From NCBI RefSeq assembly GCF_900088535.1, contig NZ_LT578417.1:1240001-1304000 (forward strand): DNA of 64,000 nt, given 5' to 3'. The notes under the pieces were generated by a model. That model was not told the DNA's origin. It did not search any database and was given only the letters and a program-made list of their open reading frames with translations. Position 1 is the stretch's first letter. The number at the start of each line of letters is the position of its first letter. Below are positions 1 to 10,337 of this stretch, piece by piece. This DNA comes from Cyanobium sp. NIES-981 (lineage in GTDB: Bacteria > Cyanobacteriota > Cyanobacteriia > PCC-6307 > Cyanobiaceae). The position numbers and the translations under genes are program-made.

Positions 1-862
1 TGCGGGCCATCAGCAGGGCCTCGCCCAGGCCGCCGCTCTTGAGCAGCTTGATGTTGATGCCGTCCACATGGGGCGCCAGGCGCAGCAGATCCTCCAGGCT
101 CCAGCAGCTCTCGTCCGCCACCAGCGGCAGGGGGCAGTGGGGATGGAGCGCCGCGAAGCCGGCGGTGTCGTCGGCCGGATCGGCGTGGGGGGCCAGCGGC
201 TGCTCCAGCAGCACCACGCCGTGGGCCTCCAGCAGCGGCAGCATCGCCAGGGCCTGCTCCAGGCTCCAGCCGCCGTTGGCGTCCACCTGCAGCTCACAGG
301 CCGCGCCAGTGTCCTGCCGCCGCTGCTCCAGGGCCGCCGCCACGGCCGCCAGCAGGGCGCGGTCGTGCTCCAGCCCGTCCGGACTGCCGAGCTTGAGCTT
401 GATGCGGGTGGCGGGCAGCTGCTGCCACCAGCGCGCGAGCCGCGCCAGCACAGCCTCGGAGGAGCCCAGCCCGAGGGTCACGCTGGTGGCGGCGCAGGCA
501 CCCGGATCCAGGCCCCAGAGCCGCCAGAGGGGCTGGCCGAAGTGCTTGCCGCGCCAGTCGTGCAGGGCCAGATCGAGGCCGCAGCGCGCCGGCGGCGACA
601 GCCCGGCCAGCCGGGGCTCCAGTGCCTGGTCCTCCAGCGGCGAGGCGTCGGCGAGCTGGGGCAGCAGCGGCTCCAGTTCGGCGGCGATGGCCTCGGTGCT
701 GTAGTGCCGGTGGCCCGTGTCCAGCCCGCCCGTTTCCCCCCAGCCCCGCAGGCCGTGGTGCTCCACCTCCACGAGCAGGTGCTCCACGCTGCTGGTCACA
801 CCGCGGCTGATGGCCAGCGGCACGGCCTTGGTGAGGGTGAAGCGGCGCAGGCGGCAGCGCAT
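1..862 (-). CDS. Dipeptide epimerase (enolase superfamily), 3' end cut by window edge
   Basis: Reading the minus strand from an ATG at 862 gives an enolase-superfamily protein that runs off the left edge, so its C-terminus is missing. Visible motifs are IKLKLGS (KxK catalytic lysines), QVDANGGW (metal Asp), EQP (metal Glu), ADES (metal Asp) and INIKLLKSGG near the cut end. That last motif is characteristic of L-Ala-D/L-Glu-type dipeptide epimerases, which act in murein peptide recycling. The substrate is inferred from family only. It is divergent from the glutaminase gene, with 114 bp between the two start codons. Other enolase-superfamily roles such as o-succinylbenzoate synthase are less likely because of the KxxGG-type motif. 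Confidence 0.8.
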   Translation of the reverse strand, partial: MRCRLRRFTLTKAVPLAISRGVTSSVEHLLVEVEHHGLRGWGETGGLDTGHRHYSTEAIAAELEPLLPQLADASPLEDQALEPRLAGLSPPARCGLDLALHDWRGKHFGQPLWRLWGLDPGACAATSVTLGLGSSEAVLARLARWWQQLPATRIKLKLGSPDGLEHDRALLAAVAAALEQRRQDTGAACELQVDANGGWSLEQALAMLPLLEAHGVVLLEQPLAPHADPADDTAGFAALHPHCPLPLVADESCWSLEDLLRLAPHVDGINIKLLKSGGLGEALLMAR

Positions 863-976
863 CGGCTCAGGGTGCCGGCAGGGCGGGCGTGGGCCTCACG
901 CTGGCATGGGAAGCGGACCACTGCCCCGCCGGGGCCTGGAGCAGCATGGGGCCATCCCGCCACCACCGCCCTCGCC

Positions 977-2857
977 ATGGCCCCGATCGACGGCGCCACC
1001 GACGACCCCAGCGACGGCGCCACCGACGGCAGAGCCAGCGTGATCCAGCGGATCCTGGAGGAGGCCCATGCCCGTTTCTCTCCGCTGGAGGCGGGCCGCC
1101 CGGCGGACTACATCCCGGAGCTGGCCGGGGCCTGCCCCGCCGATTTCGGCATCGTGCTGGCCACCACGGGCGGCCACCTCTACAGCGTGGGGGATGTCCG
1201 CCACCGCTTCTCGATCCAGTCGATCTCCAAGCCGCTCACCTACGCCCTGGCCCTCAAGCTGCTGTCCGCCGAGGAGCTGATGCGCAAGGTGGGGGTGGAG
1301 CCTTCGGGCGATGCCTTCAACGCGATCAGCCTGGATCCGGACACCGGCATTCCCCGCAATCCGATGATCAATGCCGGGGCGATCGCCACCACGGCCCAGA
1401 TCCTGGCCCACGATCCGGAGGGCGCCGAAACCCTGCTGCTCGACTTCTACGCCGCCATGGCCGGGCGGCGGCTCACGGTGGATGAAGCCGTGTTCCGCTC
1501 CGAGCGGGACAGCGGCCATCGCAACCGGGCGATCGGCCACCTGCTGCGCACCTTCGCCATCATCGGCACCGACCCGGAACCGGGGCTGCAGCTCTACTTC
1601 CGCCAGTGCGCCGTGGCGGTGAGCTGCGTGGATCTGGCCGTGATGGCCGCCACCCTGGCCTGCCAGGGGCGCAATCCCTTCACCGGCGAGGCGGTGATCG
1701 ACGCGGCGATCACCACCAACGTGCTGGCCGTGATGGGCAGCTGCGGCATGTACGACTACACCGGCCAGTGGCTCTACAACGTGGGGATGCCGGCCAAGAG
1801 CGGCGTGGGCGGAGGCGTGCTGGCGGTGGTGCCGGGCACGCTGGGCCTGGCGGTGTACTCCCCACCCCTGGACGGCTACGGCAACTCGGTGCGCGGCACC
1901 GCGGTGTGCGAGTGGCTGTCGCAGCGGCTGGAGCTGCACCTGTTCCACCAGCAGCCCCTCGGCAGCAGCGCCATCCGCACGGCCACCGACGGCCGCCAGC
2001 GCCAGTCACGCCGCTGGCGCAGCGGCAACGAGCGCCAGCGGCTCGACCGGTATGGCGACAGGATCCAGGTGCTGCAGGCGCAGGGGGTGTTCGATTTCGC
2101 CGCCACCGAAACCCTGCTGGCGCAGATCGATCGGCTGGGCGGATCGGGTACCTGCCTGGTGCTCGACCTGGCCCGGGTGCTGGACCTGCCGCCGGTGGCC
2201 GCGGGGCTGCTGCTGGAGCAGCTCGCCGGCTTCGGGCGCTCCGGTGGGCAGGTGCTGCTCTGCCATGCCGACCATCTGCCGGCCCTGGGCGGCGGCCGGG
2301 CCGCTGCCTGCGCCTGGCTGCGCCGCTTCCCCAACCTGGATGAGGCCCTGGAGGCCGCCGAGGATCAACTGCTGGCCGAGCTGGAGGCCGCCGGGCCGGC
2401 CCGGAAGGCCGAACCGAGCGAGCCGGCTGAGGCCCTGCTCGAGCGCCTGGCCGAGCCCAGCCGGCAGGCGCTGCTGCCCCTGCTGCAGCGCCGCCACTTC
2501 GAGGCCGGCGCCGTGGTGTGCCGCCAGGGTGAGGTGGCCGCGGAGCTCTACCTGATCGAAGCGGGCCGCTTCAGCGCCCGTCTCTTCACCGCCCGCCACC
2601 CGAGCGGACTCCGCCTGGCCAGCTTCAGCGCCGGCTCCTGCTTCGGCGAGGTGTCCTTTCTGGGCCGCACCCCGCGCCGCGGCAGCGTGATCGCCGATCA
2701 GGCCGGCAGCTGCCTGGTGCTCGAGCGGCAGGGCCTGGAGCGGCTGGGGCAGACCCATCCCCAGGCGGTGATCGACCTGCTGCGGGTGCTGCACGGTGAC
2801 CTGGCGATCAAGCTGCAGCGCACCACCGACCAGCTGGCGCTGCTGGAGGAGGAATGA
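977..2857 (+). CDS. glsA: Glutaminase A fused to STAS and cyclic-nucleotide-binding domains
   Basis: 626 aa from the ATG at 977; the open frame continues further upstream, but only from here does the sequence look like the family. Glutaminase domain at about residues 18-325: the beta-lactamase-like catalytic S-x-x-K is S82-I-S-K85 in QSISK, followed by [16 protein letters not shown] and [13 protein letters not shown]-like domain lies at about 360-465 and a cNMP-binding fold at about 500-605 ([21 protein letters not shown]). It hydrolyses glutamine to glutamate and ammonia; the tail suggests allosteric control, which is inference. Typical GlsA is about 310 aa, so this is the long form. The gene lies 64 bp upstream of miaB. 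Confidence 0.88.
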   Translation: MAPIDGATDDPSDGATDGRASVIQRILEEAHARFSPLEAGRPADYIPELAGACPADFGIVLATTGGHLYSVGDVRHRFSIQSISKPLTYALALKLLSAEELMRKVGVEPSGDAFNAISLDPDTGIPRNPMINAGAIATTAQILAHDPEGAETLLLDFYAAMAGRRLTVDEAVFRSERDSGHRNRAIGHLLRTFAIIGTDPEPGLQLYFRQCAVAVSCVDLAVMAATLACQGRNPFTGEAVIDAAITTNVLAVMGSCGMYDYTGQWLYNVGMPAKSGVGGGVLAVVPGTLGLAVYSPPLDGYGNSVRGTAVCEWLSQRLELHLFHQQPLGSSAIRTATDGRQRQSRRWRSGNERQRLDRYGDRIQVLQAQGVFDFAATETLLAQIDRLGGSGTCLVLDLARVLDLPPVAAGLLLEQLAGFGRSGGQVLLCHADHLPALGGGRAAACAWLRRFPNLDEALEAAEDQLLAELEAAGPARKAEPSEPAEALLERLAEPSRQALLPLLQRRHFEAGAVVCRQGEVAAELYLIEAGRFSARLFTARHPSGLRLASFSAGSCFGEVSFLGRTPRRGSVIADQAGSCLVLERQGLERLGQTHPQAVIDLLRVLHGDLAIKLQRTTDQLALLEEE

Positions 2858-2921
2858 GCCCGGCGTGGCCGTGGAATCAGCAGCAAGCCCAGGCGCGCCC
2901 CCCATGGCGGAAACTGGGGGG

Positions 2922-4316
2922 ATGACGGCCACCCGACTCCAACCCACCCCCACAGCCCCGGCCACGGCGGCCGAGCGCCGCAGCTACTGGATCACCACCT
3001 TCGGCTGCCAGATGAACAAGGCGGATTCCGAGCGGATGGCCGGGATCCTGGAAGCCATGGGCTACCGCGAAGCCGGCGCGGAACTCGAGGCGGATCTGGT
3101 GCTCTACAACACCTGCACGATCCGCGACAACGCCGAGCAGAAGGTGTACAGCTACCTGGGCCGCCAGGCCCAGCGCAAGCGCGCCAACCCCCACCTCACC
3201 CTGGTGGTGGCGGGCTGTGTGGCCCAGCAGGAGGGCGAGGCCCTGCTGCGGCGGGTGCCGGAGCTCGACCTGGTGATGGGCCCCCAGCACGCCAACCGGC
3301 TGGAGACCCTGCTGAGCCAGGTGGAGCAGGGGCAGCAGGTGGTGGCCACCGAGGAGCACCACATCCTCGAAGACATCACCACCGCCCGCCGTGACAGCAG
3401 CGTCTGCGCCTGGGTGAACGTGATCTACGGCTGCAACGAGCGCTGCACCTACTGCGTGGTGCCCTCGGTGCGGGGCCGGGAGCAGAGCCGGCTTCCCGAA
3501 GCCATCCGCCTGGAGATGGAAGGGCTCGCCGCCCGGGGCTTCAAGGAGATCACCCTGCTGGGGCAGAACATCGACGCCTACGGCCGCGATCTGCCCGGCA
3601 TCACCCCGGAGGGCCGGCGCCGCCACACCCTCACCGACCTGCTGCAGCATGTGCACGCCGTTGAGGGGATCGAGCGGATCCGCTTCGCCACCAGCCACCC
3701 GCGCTACTTCACCGAGCGCCTGATCGACGCCTGCGCCGCTCTGCCCAAGGTGTGTGAGCACTTCCACATTCCCTTCCAGAGCGGCGATGACGCGGTGCTG
3801 AAGGCGATGGCCCGCGGCTACACGGTGGAGCGCTACCGCCGCATCGTGGACCGCATCCGCGAGCGCATGCCCGATGCCGCCATCAGTGCCGATGTGATCG
3901 TGGCCTTCCCCGGCGAAACCGACGCCCAGTTCCGCAACACCCTGCGCCTGGTGGAGGAGATCGGCTTCGACCAGGTGAACACCGCCGCCTATTCGCCGCG
4001 GCCCAGCACCCCGGCCGCCGACTGGCCCGATCAGCTGAGCGAGGCCGTGAAGGTGGAACGCCTGCAGGAACTCAACGCCCTGGTGGAGCAGCAGGCCCGC
4101 CGCCGCAGCGCCCGCTACGCCGGCCGCACCGAGGAGGTGCTGGTGGAGGGCACCAATCGACGCGATCCCTCCCAGCGCATGGGCCGCACCCGCACCAACC
4201 GGCTCACCTTCTTCCCGGGCCAGCGCCCGGACGGCACCCCGCTGGAGCCGGGTGATCTGGTGAACGTGCGCATCGAGGAGGTGCGGGCCTTCTCGCTGAG
4301 CGGCACACTGGCCTGA
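2922..4316 (+). CDS. miaB: tRNA-2-methylthio-N6-dimethylallyladenosine synthase MiaB
   Basis: 464 aa. This radical-SAM methylthiotransferase modifies A37 of tRNAs that read UNN codons. The N-terminal UPF0004 domain carries the auxiliary-cluster cysteines ([36 protein letters not shown]). The radical-SAM CxxxCxxC is in [19 protein letters not shown], and a C-terminal TRAM domain ends in SGTLA. Two ATGs are possible, 2904 and 2922. The second has a G-rich stretch just before it and was chosen. It is followed 30 bp later by ddl, likely co-transcribed. Confidence 0.95.
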   Translation: MTATRLQPTPTAPATAAERRSYWITTFGCQMNKADSERMAGILEAMGYREAGAELEADLVLYNTCTIRDNAEQKVYSYLGRQAQRKRANPHLTLVVAGCVAQQEGEALLRRVPELDLVMGPQHANRLETLLSQVEQGQQVVATEEHHILEDITTARRDSSVCAWVNVIYGCNERCTYCVVPSVRGREQSRLPEAIRLEMEGLAARGFKEITLLGQNIDAYGRDLPGITPEGRRRHTLTDLLQHVHAVEGIERIRFATSHPRYFTERLIDACAALPKVCEHFHIPFQSGDDAVLKAMARGYTVERYRRIVDRIRERMPDAAISADVIVAFPGETDAQFRNTLRLVEEIGFDQVNTAAYSPRPSTPAADWPDQLSEAVKVERLQELNALVEQQARRRSARYAGRTEEVLVEGTNRRDPSQRMGRTRTNRLTFFPGQRPDGTPLEPGDLVNVRIEEVRAFSLSGTLA

Positions 4317-4346
4317 GTTCCCGCCCGGTTGGTCTGCTGCGCCGCG

Positions 4347-5489
4347 ATGCCCCCTGATCCCAGCCGAATCGCGCCCCCCGGCCCCATCCGCGTTGGCCTG
4401 ATCTTCGGCGGGGCCTCCGGCGAGCATGCGATCTCGATCCGCTCAGCCGCCACCGTGGCCGCCGCGCTGCGGCGGGGGGAGAACGGGGGGCGCTACGCCA
4501 CGAGCTGCTTCTACATCGACCTCCAGGGCCGCTGGTGGGGTCCGGAGCTGGCGGAGCAGGTGCTGGCCCAGGGCCGGCCGGCCGGCCCGGATCAGCTGGC
4601 ATCGGCTCCCGAGCGCCCCGGCTTCCAGGGATTTCCAGCCGAGGCCCTGGCGATGGAGGTGTGGTTTCCGGTGCTGCATGGCCCCAACGGGGAGGACGGC
4701 ACCATCCAGGGCCTGTTCACCCTGATGCAGGTGCCCTACGTGGGCTCGGGCGTGCTCGGCTCGGCGGTGGGGATGGACAAGCAGGCGATGAAGGCCGCCC
4801 TCGCCGCCGCGGGCCTGCCCCAGGTGCCCTACGTCTGCCTGGAGGCCGGCGATCTGGAGGCCGACCCGGAGGCGGTGCTGGAGCGGCTGGAGCGGGATCT
4901 GGGCTATCCGTGCTTCGTGAAGCCCGCCAATCTGGGCTCGTCGGTGGGGATCAGCAAGGCCGGCGACCGCGCCGCCCTGCTGGCGGGTCTGCGCACCGCG
5001 GCGGCCCTCGACCCCCGCCTGGTGGTGGAGCAGGGGGTGAGCGCCCGGGAGCTCGAATGCGCGGTGCGGGGCGGCGGCCCGCGGCCGCTGCAGGCCTCGG
5101 TGCTGGGTGAGATCCGCTACGACGCGGACTGGTACGACTTCGAGACCAAATACAGCGAGGGCAGGAGCCACACCGTGATTCCGGCCGAGATTCCCGAGCC
5201 CGTCGCGGCCTCGGCGCGCACGATGGCCCTGCAGGCCTGCCGGGCGGTGAACGCCTCGGGGCTGGCGAGGGTGGATTTCTTCTACAGCGAAGCCGGCCCG
5301 GGCGAGGCGGGCGAAGGCCGTCTCTGGCTCAACGAGATCAACACCCTGCCGGGGTTCACCAGCCAGAGCATGTTTCCGATGCTGTGGGAGGCCACGGGTG
5401 TGCCTCTCGAAACCCTGGTGGATGAGTTGATCCAGGCGGCACGAGACTGGCCCCGTGCGGCGTTGCAGCCAGGAGGACCCCCGGCATGA
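4347..5489 (+). CDS. ddl: D-alanine--D-alanine ligase
   Basis: 380 aa. This cytoplasmic ATP-grasp enzyme joins two D-Ala for peptidoglycan. Visible motifs are the N-terminal [36 protein letters not shown], the ATP-grasp [21 protein letters not shown] and the metal-binding [17 protein letters not shown]. The ATG at 4347 is preferred over an in-frame TTG at 4329. The stop overlaps the next start (ATGA at 5486-5489). Together with ftsQ and ftsZ it forms a short cell-wall/division cluster. Confidence 0.95.
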   Translation: MPPDPSRIAPPGPIRVGLIFGGASGEHAISIRSAATVAAALRRGENGGRYATSCFYIDLQGRWWGPELAEQVLAQGRPAGPDQLASAPERPGFQGFPAEALAMEVWFPVLHGPNGEDGTIQGLFTLMQVPYVGSGVLGSAVGMDKQAMKAALAAAGLPQVPYVCLEAGDLEADPEAVLERLERDLGYPCFVKPANLGSSVGISKAGDRAALLAGLRTAAALDPRLVVEQGVSARELECAVRGGGPRPLQASVLGEIRYDADWYDFETKYSEGRSHTVIPAEIPEPVAASARTMALQACRAVNASGLARVDFFYSEAGPGEAGEGRLWLNEINTLPGFTSQSMFPMLWEATGVPLETLVDELIQAARDWPRAALQPGGPPA

Positions 5490-5896
5490 TTCACGGCTTG
5501 CTCTGGCTGCCGCTGCTGCTCATCTTCGTGCTGCTCACCACGCTGGGCTGGCTGGAGCGGAGGCGGCAACACCTGTTCCGCGTCTGGGCGGAGGGGGCGG
5601 AACTGGCCAAGCTCGATGGCTGCGGCGCCGCCCGCCTGATCGACGGGGTGCTGAGCTGGAGCACCTTCTCCGCCGGGCAGCTGGCGGAGCAGGGCCGGTT
5701 CGTGATCAAGCAGCTGGAACTGGTGGAGCTGCTGGCGCTCGGCTCCGGGGAAGCCCCGCTCACGGACGAAGCCCAGGGCGCCTGCCGCCTCCGGCTCGTT
5801 GGAGGAGGTGAACAGAAGGATCTGCCCTTCTCCGACGCCGAGCGGGCCCGTCGCTGGATGGACGAGCTGATGGCCCGCTCCCGCTGCGAGCTGTGA
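5486..5896 (+). CDS. Small membrane-anchored protein between ddl and ftsQ
   Basis: 136 aa. One N-terminal hydrophobic segment at about residues 3-22 ([18 protein letters not shown]) is followed by a soluble part with no recognised catalytic motif. The start overlaps the ddl stop (ATGA) and the stop overlaps the ftsQ start (GTGA), so it is translationally coupled on both sides and almost certainly co-expressed. Its position suggests a role in envelope growth or division, but that is inference. I recognise it only as the kind of protein found at this position in picocyanobacteria. Confidence 0.8.
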   Translation: MIHGLLWLPLLLIFVLLTTLGWLERRRQHLFRVWAEGAELAKLDGCGAARLIDGVLSWSTFSAGQLAEQGRFVIKQLELVELLALGSGEAPLTDEAQGACRLRLVGGGEQKDLPFSDAERARRWMDELMARSRCEL

Positions 5897-6714
5897 GCCA
5901 GGCCCGGACCCTCCCCCCCGGGGCCGAGCGCCGACGCCAGCTGCGGCTGCAGCGCCGCCGGGAGCGGCTGCGCAACGCCTGGCGGCTGCTGGTGCTCCTG
6001 GGTATTGCCGGCGGCCTTGGCTACGGGCTCCTGCGCGAGGGCTGGACCCTCACCGGCCCTGACCAGGTGCAGGTGGTGGGCAGCCGGCTGGTCACGCCGG
6101 ATCGGGTGATCGAAGCGGCGGGTCTGACGTTCCCCCAGCCCCTGCTCGGCCTCCAGCCCCGCAAGCTGGCCGCGGACCTGGCCGAGACCCTGCCCGTGGA
6201 GGAGGTGCACGTGAGCAGGCTGATGGCGCCGCCACGGCTGCGGGTGAGCCTGGTGGACCGCCAGGCCGTGGCCAGGGCCCAGCGCCGCACCGGCCAGGGT
6301 GTGGAGCGGGGCTATGTGGACCGGCTGGGGCACTGGATGAACAGCAGCCAGGGCGACCTGATGGCCGGCGAAGCCACGGCTGCCCTGCTGGTGAAGGGCT
6401 GGCAGCCCCGGCACCGGGCCAGCCTCACCAGGGTGCTGGAGCAGCGCAGCCGGTTCGGCAACGACCTCCAGGAGATCCGCTTCGAGCCGGAGGGAAGCCT
6501 CTGGCTGCGCAGCGCCACGCTCGGGCAGGTGCGGCTCGGCCCTGCCGACGCCCAGCTGACGCGGCGGCTGCAGGTGCTGGATCACCTGGTGGAGACCCTG
6601 CCGGCCCAGCTGAAGGGCCAGCGGCTGCGCAGCCTGGATCTGAGCGATCCCGAGCAGCCGGAGCTCGTTCTGGTGGGCAGCAAGAGCCCCGGAACGCCCC
6701 CAAGGGCACCGTGA
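5893..6714 (+). CDS. ftsQ: Cell division protein FtsQ (POTRA domain)
   Basis: 273 aa from a GTG start that overlaps the preceding stop (GTGA). It has a basic cytoplasmic N-terminus (about residues 1-33), one transmembrane segment (about 34-55, LLVLLGIAGGLGYGLL) and a POTRA domain (about 60-135: VQVVGSRLVTPDRVIEAAGL, PVEEVHVSRL). The FtsQ beta domain follows. FtsQ bridges early and late divisome proteins. The position just before ftsZ supports the call; sequence conservation in this family is low. Confidence 0.85.
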   Translation: MSQARTLPPGAERRRQLRLQRRRERLRNAWRLLVLLGIAGGLGYGLLREGWTLTGPDQVQVVGSRLVTPDRVIEAAGLTFPQPLLGLQPRKLAADLAETLPVEEVHVSRLMAPPRLRVSLVDRQAVARAQRRTGQGVERGYVDRLGHWMNSSQGDLMAGEATAALLVKGWQPRHRASLTRVLEQRSRFGNDLQEIRFEPEGSLWLRSATLGQVRLGPADAQLTRRLQVLDHLVETLPAQLKGQRLRSLDLSDPEQPELVLVGSKSPGTPPRAP

Positions 6715-6850
6715 TGGTGCGGCTGAGACCGGTGCAGTCGGCACAAAACCATGCCGTCCTGCGAGGAATCCGGCAAACCGTCGCCCGTGACAAGGTCAGA
6801 AAGGCCTGCTACCGACATAATGCAGCCCAGCTCACCGGCACCTCTGCCCC

Positions 6851-8065
6851 ATGGCGCAAGACGACGGCCCCAAGCTCGTGCCGCCGACCCACACCGGTGA
6901 ACACACCCTGGCTCCCAACGGCTCCTCCACCAATGGTGCCTACCTCACCCGTGCTGCCATGACCCATACCCCGACCACCTCCGCCGGCATTGTTCCCAGC
7001 CAGTCGGCACGCATCGAGGTGATCGGCGTGGGTGGTGGCGGCAGCAATGCCGTCAACCGGATGATCGCGTCCGACCTGCAGGGTCTGGGCTACCGGGTGC
7101 TCAACACCGATGCCCAGGCCCTGCTGCAGTCGGCGGCCCAGAAGCGCACCCAGCTGGGCCAGAAGCTCACCCGCGGCCTGGGCGCGGGCGGCAATCCGGT
7201 GATCGGCCAGAAGGCCGCCGAGGAATCGCGGGCAGAACTGCAGGAGTCGCTGGTGGGCGCCGACCTGATCTTCATCGCCGCGGGCATGGGCGGCGGCACC
7301 GGCACCGGCGCGGCACCGATCCTCGCGGAGGTGGCCAAGGAGGTGGGCGCCCTCACGGTGGGGATCGTCACCAAGCCCTTCAGCTTCGAGGGCCGCAAGC
7401 GGATGCGTCAGGCGGAGGAGGGCATCGCCCGCCTGGCGGAGCACGTGGACACCCTGATCGTGATCCCGAACGACCGGCTGCGTGACGAGATCGCCGGTGC
7501 CCCCCTGAACGAGGCCTTCCGCGCCGCCGATGACGTGCTGCGCATGGGGGTGAAGGGCATCAGCGACATCATCACCAGGCCCGGCCTGGTGAATGTGGAC
7601 TTCGCCGACATCCGCTCGGTGATGGCCGATGCCGGCACCGCTCTGCTCGGCATCGGCGTGGGATCGGGCCGCAGCAGGGCCAGCGAGGCCGCCCAGGCGG
7701 CCATGAGCAGCCCGCTGCTGGAGTCGGCGCGGATCGATGGCGCCAAGGGCTGCGTGATCAACATCAGCGGCGGCAAGGACATGACCCTGGAAGACATGAC
7801 CACCGCCTCCGAGGTGATCTACGAGGTGGTGGATCCCGAGGCCAACATCATCGTGGGCGCGGTGGTGGACGACAAGCTGGAAGGGGAGATCCACGTGACC
7901 GTGATCGCCACCGGCTTCGACGGCAGCACCTCCTACCGCACGGAGCGTCCGGCCATGACCTTCACCAGCAGCGCCCCCTACAGCCCCGCCAGCGAGGAGA
8001 AGGGCGCCAAGATCCCGCCCTTCCTGCTCAACCGCCAGGGCCGCAGCAACGAGCAGGACAGCTGA
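6851..8065 (+). CDS. ftsZ: Cell division GTPase FtsZ
   Basis: 404 aa tubulin homologue that forms the Z ring. The nucleotide-binding [15 protein letters not shown] begins at about residue 57, and the tubulin signature GGGTGTG lies at about 146-152. PNDRLRD and the T7-loop [11 protein letters not shown] are present. About 50 residues precede the GTPase core, a cyanobacterial feature. A C-terminal conserved [10 protein letters not shown] precedes the end. The 136-bp gap from ftsQ suggests its own promoter; no convincing -35/-10 pair was found. Confidence 0.97.
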   Translation: MAQDDGPKLVPPTHTGEHTLAPNGSSTNGAYLTRAAMTHTPTTSAGIVPSQSARIEVIGVGGGGSNAVNRMIASDLQGLGYRVLNTDAQALLQSAAQKRTQLGQKLTRGLGAGGNPVIGQKAAEESRAELQESLVGADLIFIAAGMGGGTGTGAAPILAEVAKEVGALTVGIVTKPFSFEGRKRMRQAEEGIARLAEHVDTLIVIPNDRLRDEIAGAPLNEAFRAADDVLRMGVKGISDIITRPGLVNVDFADIRSVMADAGTALLGIGVGSGRSRASEAAQAAMSSPLLESARIDGAKGCVINISGGKDMTLEDMTTASEVIYEVVDPEANIIVGAVVDDKLEGEIHVTVIATGFDGSTSYRTERPAMTFTSSAPYSPASEEKGAKIPPFLLNRQGRSNEQDS

Positions 8066-8118
8066 GCCTCAGCCGGCCAGCACTCTGCGCTGCCGGGAGC
8101 CTGCGGGGCTGAATGGGG

Positions 8119-8214
8119 TGACCCGGAGTCCACGCCTGCCCTGAGCATCCCGTGTGGCTGCTCCCTTCCGGGCCTGACCAGGTTTGGGCGTCAGAGCCGC
8201 GTGGGTCCGAGTCG
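8119..8214 (-). ncRNA. ffs: Signal recognition particle RNA (4.5S type)
   Basis: On the minus strand the SRP RNA apical core is plain: CUGGUCAGGCCCGGAAGGG followed by AGCAGCC. The flanks pair as a long helix: GACUCGGA near 8213 with UCCGGGUC near 8120, and CCACGC with GCGUGG. This gives a hairpin of about 95 nt, the usual length of the short bacterial SRP RNA. It lies in the ftsZ-panB gap, transcribed opposite to both. Ends are set from the helix and are accurate to a few bases. It partners Ffh in co-translational membrane targeting. Confidence 0.9.
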
Positions 8215-8253
8215 GCTGGATGCTAGCAATGGCCCCCTCCGCGCCCCCACGCC

Positions 8254-9072
8254 GTGCCGCTGCGCCCCGCCGACCTGGCCCGTCGCAAGCAGGCCGGCCT
8301 GCCGATCAGCATCCTCACCGCCTGGGATGCCCTCTCCGGAGCGGTGGTGGCCGAGGCCGGCGCTGACGCGGTGCTGGTGGGCGACTCCCTGGCCATGGTG
8401 GTGCTCGGCCATGCCACCACCCTGCCGGTGACGCTCGACGAGATGCTGCACCACTGCCGGGCCACGGCGCGCGGCATGGCCAGCGTGTGCTCCCCGGGGC
8501 AGGAGCCGCTGCTGATCTGCGATCTGCCCTTCCTCTCCTACCAGTGCGCCGCCGACGATGCGGTGGCGGCGGCCGGGCGTGTGCTCAAGGAGAGCCCCGC
8601 CGCCGCGGTGAAGCTGGAGGGCGCCGAACCCGAAACCCTGGCGGTGGTCGACCGGCTGGTGCGCAGCGGAATCCCGGTGATGGGGCACGTGGGCCTCACG
8701 CCCCAGGCGGTGCATCGCACCGGCTACCGCCGCCAGGCCGCCGATGCCGCCGGCCGGCAGCGGCTGGAGCGCCAGGCCCGGGCCCTGGAGCAGGCGGGCT
8801 GCTTTGCCCTGGTGGTGGAACATGTGCCCGCCGAGGTGGCCGCCCACCTGAGCACCAGCCTGGCGATCCCGGTGATCGGCATCGGCGCCGGCGAGGCCTG
8901 CGACGGCCAGGTGCGCGTCACCGCCGATCTGCTGGGGCTCACCAGCCGGCAGCCCCCGTTCAGCCCGCCGCTGCTGCAGGGGCGGGCTCTGGCCGTGGAG
9001 GCCCTGCAGCGCTGGCTGGGCTCCCAGCGGCATCCCACCAGGCCCACAGCTCCCGCAGCACCGCATTGCTGA
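8254..9072 (+). CDS. panB: 3-methyl-2-oxobutanoate hydroxymethyltransferase
   Basis: 272 aa; pantothenate (CoA) pathway, transferring a C1 unit from 5,10-methylene-THF to ketoisovalerate to give ketopantoate. Motifs: ILTAWDALSGAVVAEAGAD, VGDSLAMVVLGHATTLPVT, VKLEGAE, GIPVMGHVGLTPQAVH and IPVIGIGAGEACDGQV. The GTG at 8254 is the only in-frame start upstream of the conserved N-terminus. Its last 113 bp overlap the 3' end of hemW on the other strand. Confidence 0.95.
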   Translation: MPLRPADLARRKQAGLPISILTAWDALSGAVVAEAGADAVLVGDSLAMVVLGHATTLPVTLDEMLHHCRATARGMASVCSPGQEPLLICDLPFLSYQCAADDAVAAAGRVLKESPAAAVKLEGAEPETLAVVDRLVRSGIPVMGHVGLTPQAVHRTGYRRQAADAAGRQRLERQARALEQAGCFALVVEHVPAEVAAHLSTSLAIPVIGIGAGEACDGQVRVTADLLGLTSRQPPFSPPLLQGRALAVEALQRWLGSQRHPTRPTAPAAPHC

Positions 9073-10231
9073 GGGCCAGACCGCCGGGGTCGGCCAGCCG
9101 CCAGCGCTCGCCCTCCTCCAGCAGCAGTCCCCGGGCCCGCCAGGGCTCCAGCTGCCGGCGCAGCCCGATCAGTCCGGCGGCGATCGCGGCCTCCGACCAG
9201 CCCTCCCGGCGCAGCAGGGCCGGCAGCCGCACCCCCTCCCGGCGGCGCAGACCCACCATCAGGCGCTCTTCCACCGGCATCCCGGCCCCCTCCGGCGCCG
9301 CGGGCGGGCAGCCCTCCGCGTCCAGCCAGGCCGCGTAGGCCTCCCGGGTGCGGGGCCGGGCCAGCCGGTCCCCCCAGGGGGCCGCGGTGGCCCCCATGCC
9401 GAAGCCCCACCAGCCGGCGCCGCTCCAGTACACGCGGTTGTGGCGCGCGGCATGGCCCGGCAGGGCGTAGTTCGACACCTCGTAGCGGCCGTAGCCCGCC
9501 GCCGCGAGCTCCGCGCTGGTCAGGTCCATGAGATCGGCGGCCAGGTCGTGCTCCGGCAGCTCCAGCCGGCCCTGCTCCAGCCGCCGGGCGAAGACGGTGC
9601 CGGGCTCGATCGTGAGGTCGTACACCGAGAGATGGGGAGCGCCGCTGGCGATCGCCTGCCCCAGCTGGTCGCGCCAGGCCGGCAGGGTCTGGCCCGGCAC
9701 GGCCTGAATCAGATCCAGGCTCCAGCTGCCGAGCTCACCGCTGCGGTGGGCCTGCCCCAACCAGCCGGCGGCCTGGCGCAGATCGTGGCTGCCGTGGCGA
9801 CGGCCCAGCTGCTGCAGCACCCCGTCATCGAAGCTCTGCCCCCCCAGGCTCACCCGGTTCACCCCCGCGGCCAGATAGCCCCGCAGCCGCTCGCGATCGA
9901 AGCTGGCCGGATCCAGCTCCAGGCTGATCTCCGCGCCGGGCGCGAGGCCGAAGTGCTGCCGCAGGGCCTGCAGCAGCCCCTCCAGCTGGCCCGGATCCAG
10001 CAACGAGGGCGTGCCGCCGCCGAAATACACGGTGCTGAGGGGCGGCCCGGCCGGGGCCAGGGCGATCTCCCGCTGCAACAGAGCCAGATAGGCCGCGATC
10101 GAGGCGGCACCGGGCTGGCCGGGTGCGGCTCCGGCGCGGTCCCCCAGCGGGACGATCGGGAAATCGCAATAAAAGCAGCGCCGGTGACAGAAGGGGATGT
10201 GGAGGTAGGCGCTGCGCGGGGGGAAGGACAC
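8960..10231 (-). CDS. hemW: HemW-like radical SAM protein (heme chaperone family)
   Basis: About 423 aa from a GTG at 10231; a TTG at 10255 is an alternative. The radical-SAM cluster motif is CHRRCFYCDF, followed by FGGGTPSLL, ELDPASF, NRVSLGGQSF, DLIQAVPGQT and VSNYALPGHAARHN. This is the HemW pattern (CxxxCxxC followed by F), not that of the HemN oxidase. The family is linked to heme insertion; radical chemistry is not needed for that. The C-terminus extends past the usual LSNAVLRELWAWW end and reads antisense through the panB 3' end. Confidence 0.9.
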   Translation of the reverse strand: MSFPPRSAYLHIPFCHRRCFYCDFPIVPLGDRAGAAPGQPGAASIAAYLALLQREIALAPAGPPLSTVYFGGGTPSLLDPGQLEGLLQALRQHFGLAPGAEISLELDPASFDRERLRGYLAAGVNRVSLGGQSFDDGVLQQLGRRHGSHDLRQAAGWLGQAHRSGELGSWSLDLIQAVPGQTLPAWRDQLGQAIASGAPHLSVYDLTIEPGTVFARRLEQGRLELPEHDLAADLMDLTSAELAAAGYGRYEVSNYALPGHAARHNRVYWSGAGWWGFGMGATAAPWGDRLARPRTREAYAAWLDAEGCPPAAPEGAGMPVEERLMVGLRRREGVRLPALLRREGWSEAAIAAGLIGLRRQLEPWRARGLLLEEGERWRLADPGGLALSNAVLRELWAWWDAAGSPASAAGPPRPEPAPAAAAG

Positions 10232-10337
10232 GGCCAACGGTGCGGAACCGATCAAGTGCGGTTACCCCTGCCGGCCAAAGCGGCCGGTTTCAGGCAAGCT
10301 GCGGTGTGGATTGCTGGGGCAGCCACGCACAGCGGCA

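Noticed and set aside
2877-4427. Long minus-strand open frame antisense to miaB
   Set aside because: His/Gly/Ala-rich translation with no conserved block; mirror of GC-rich coding sequence on the other strand.
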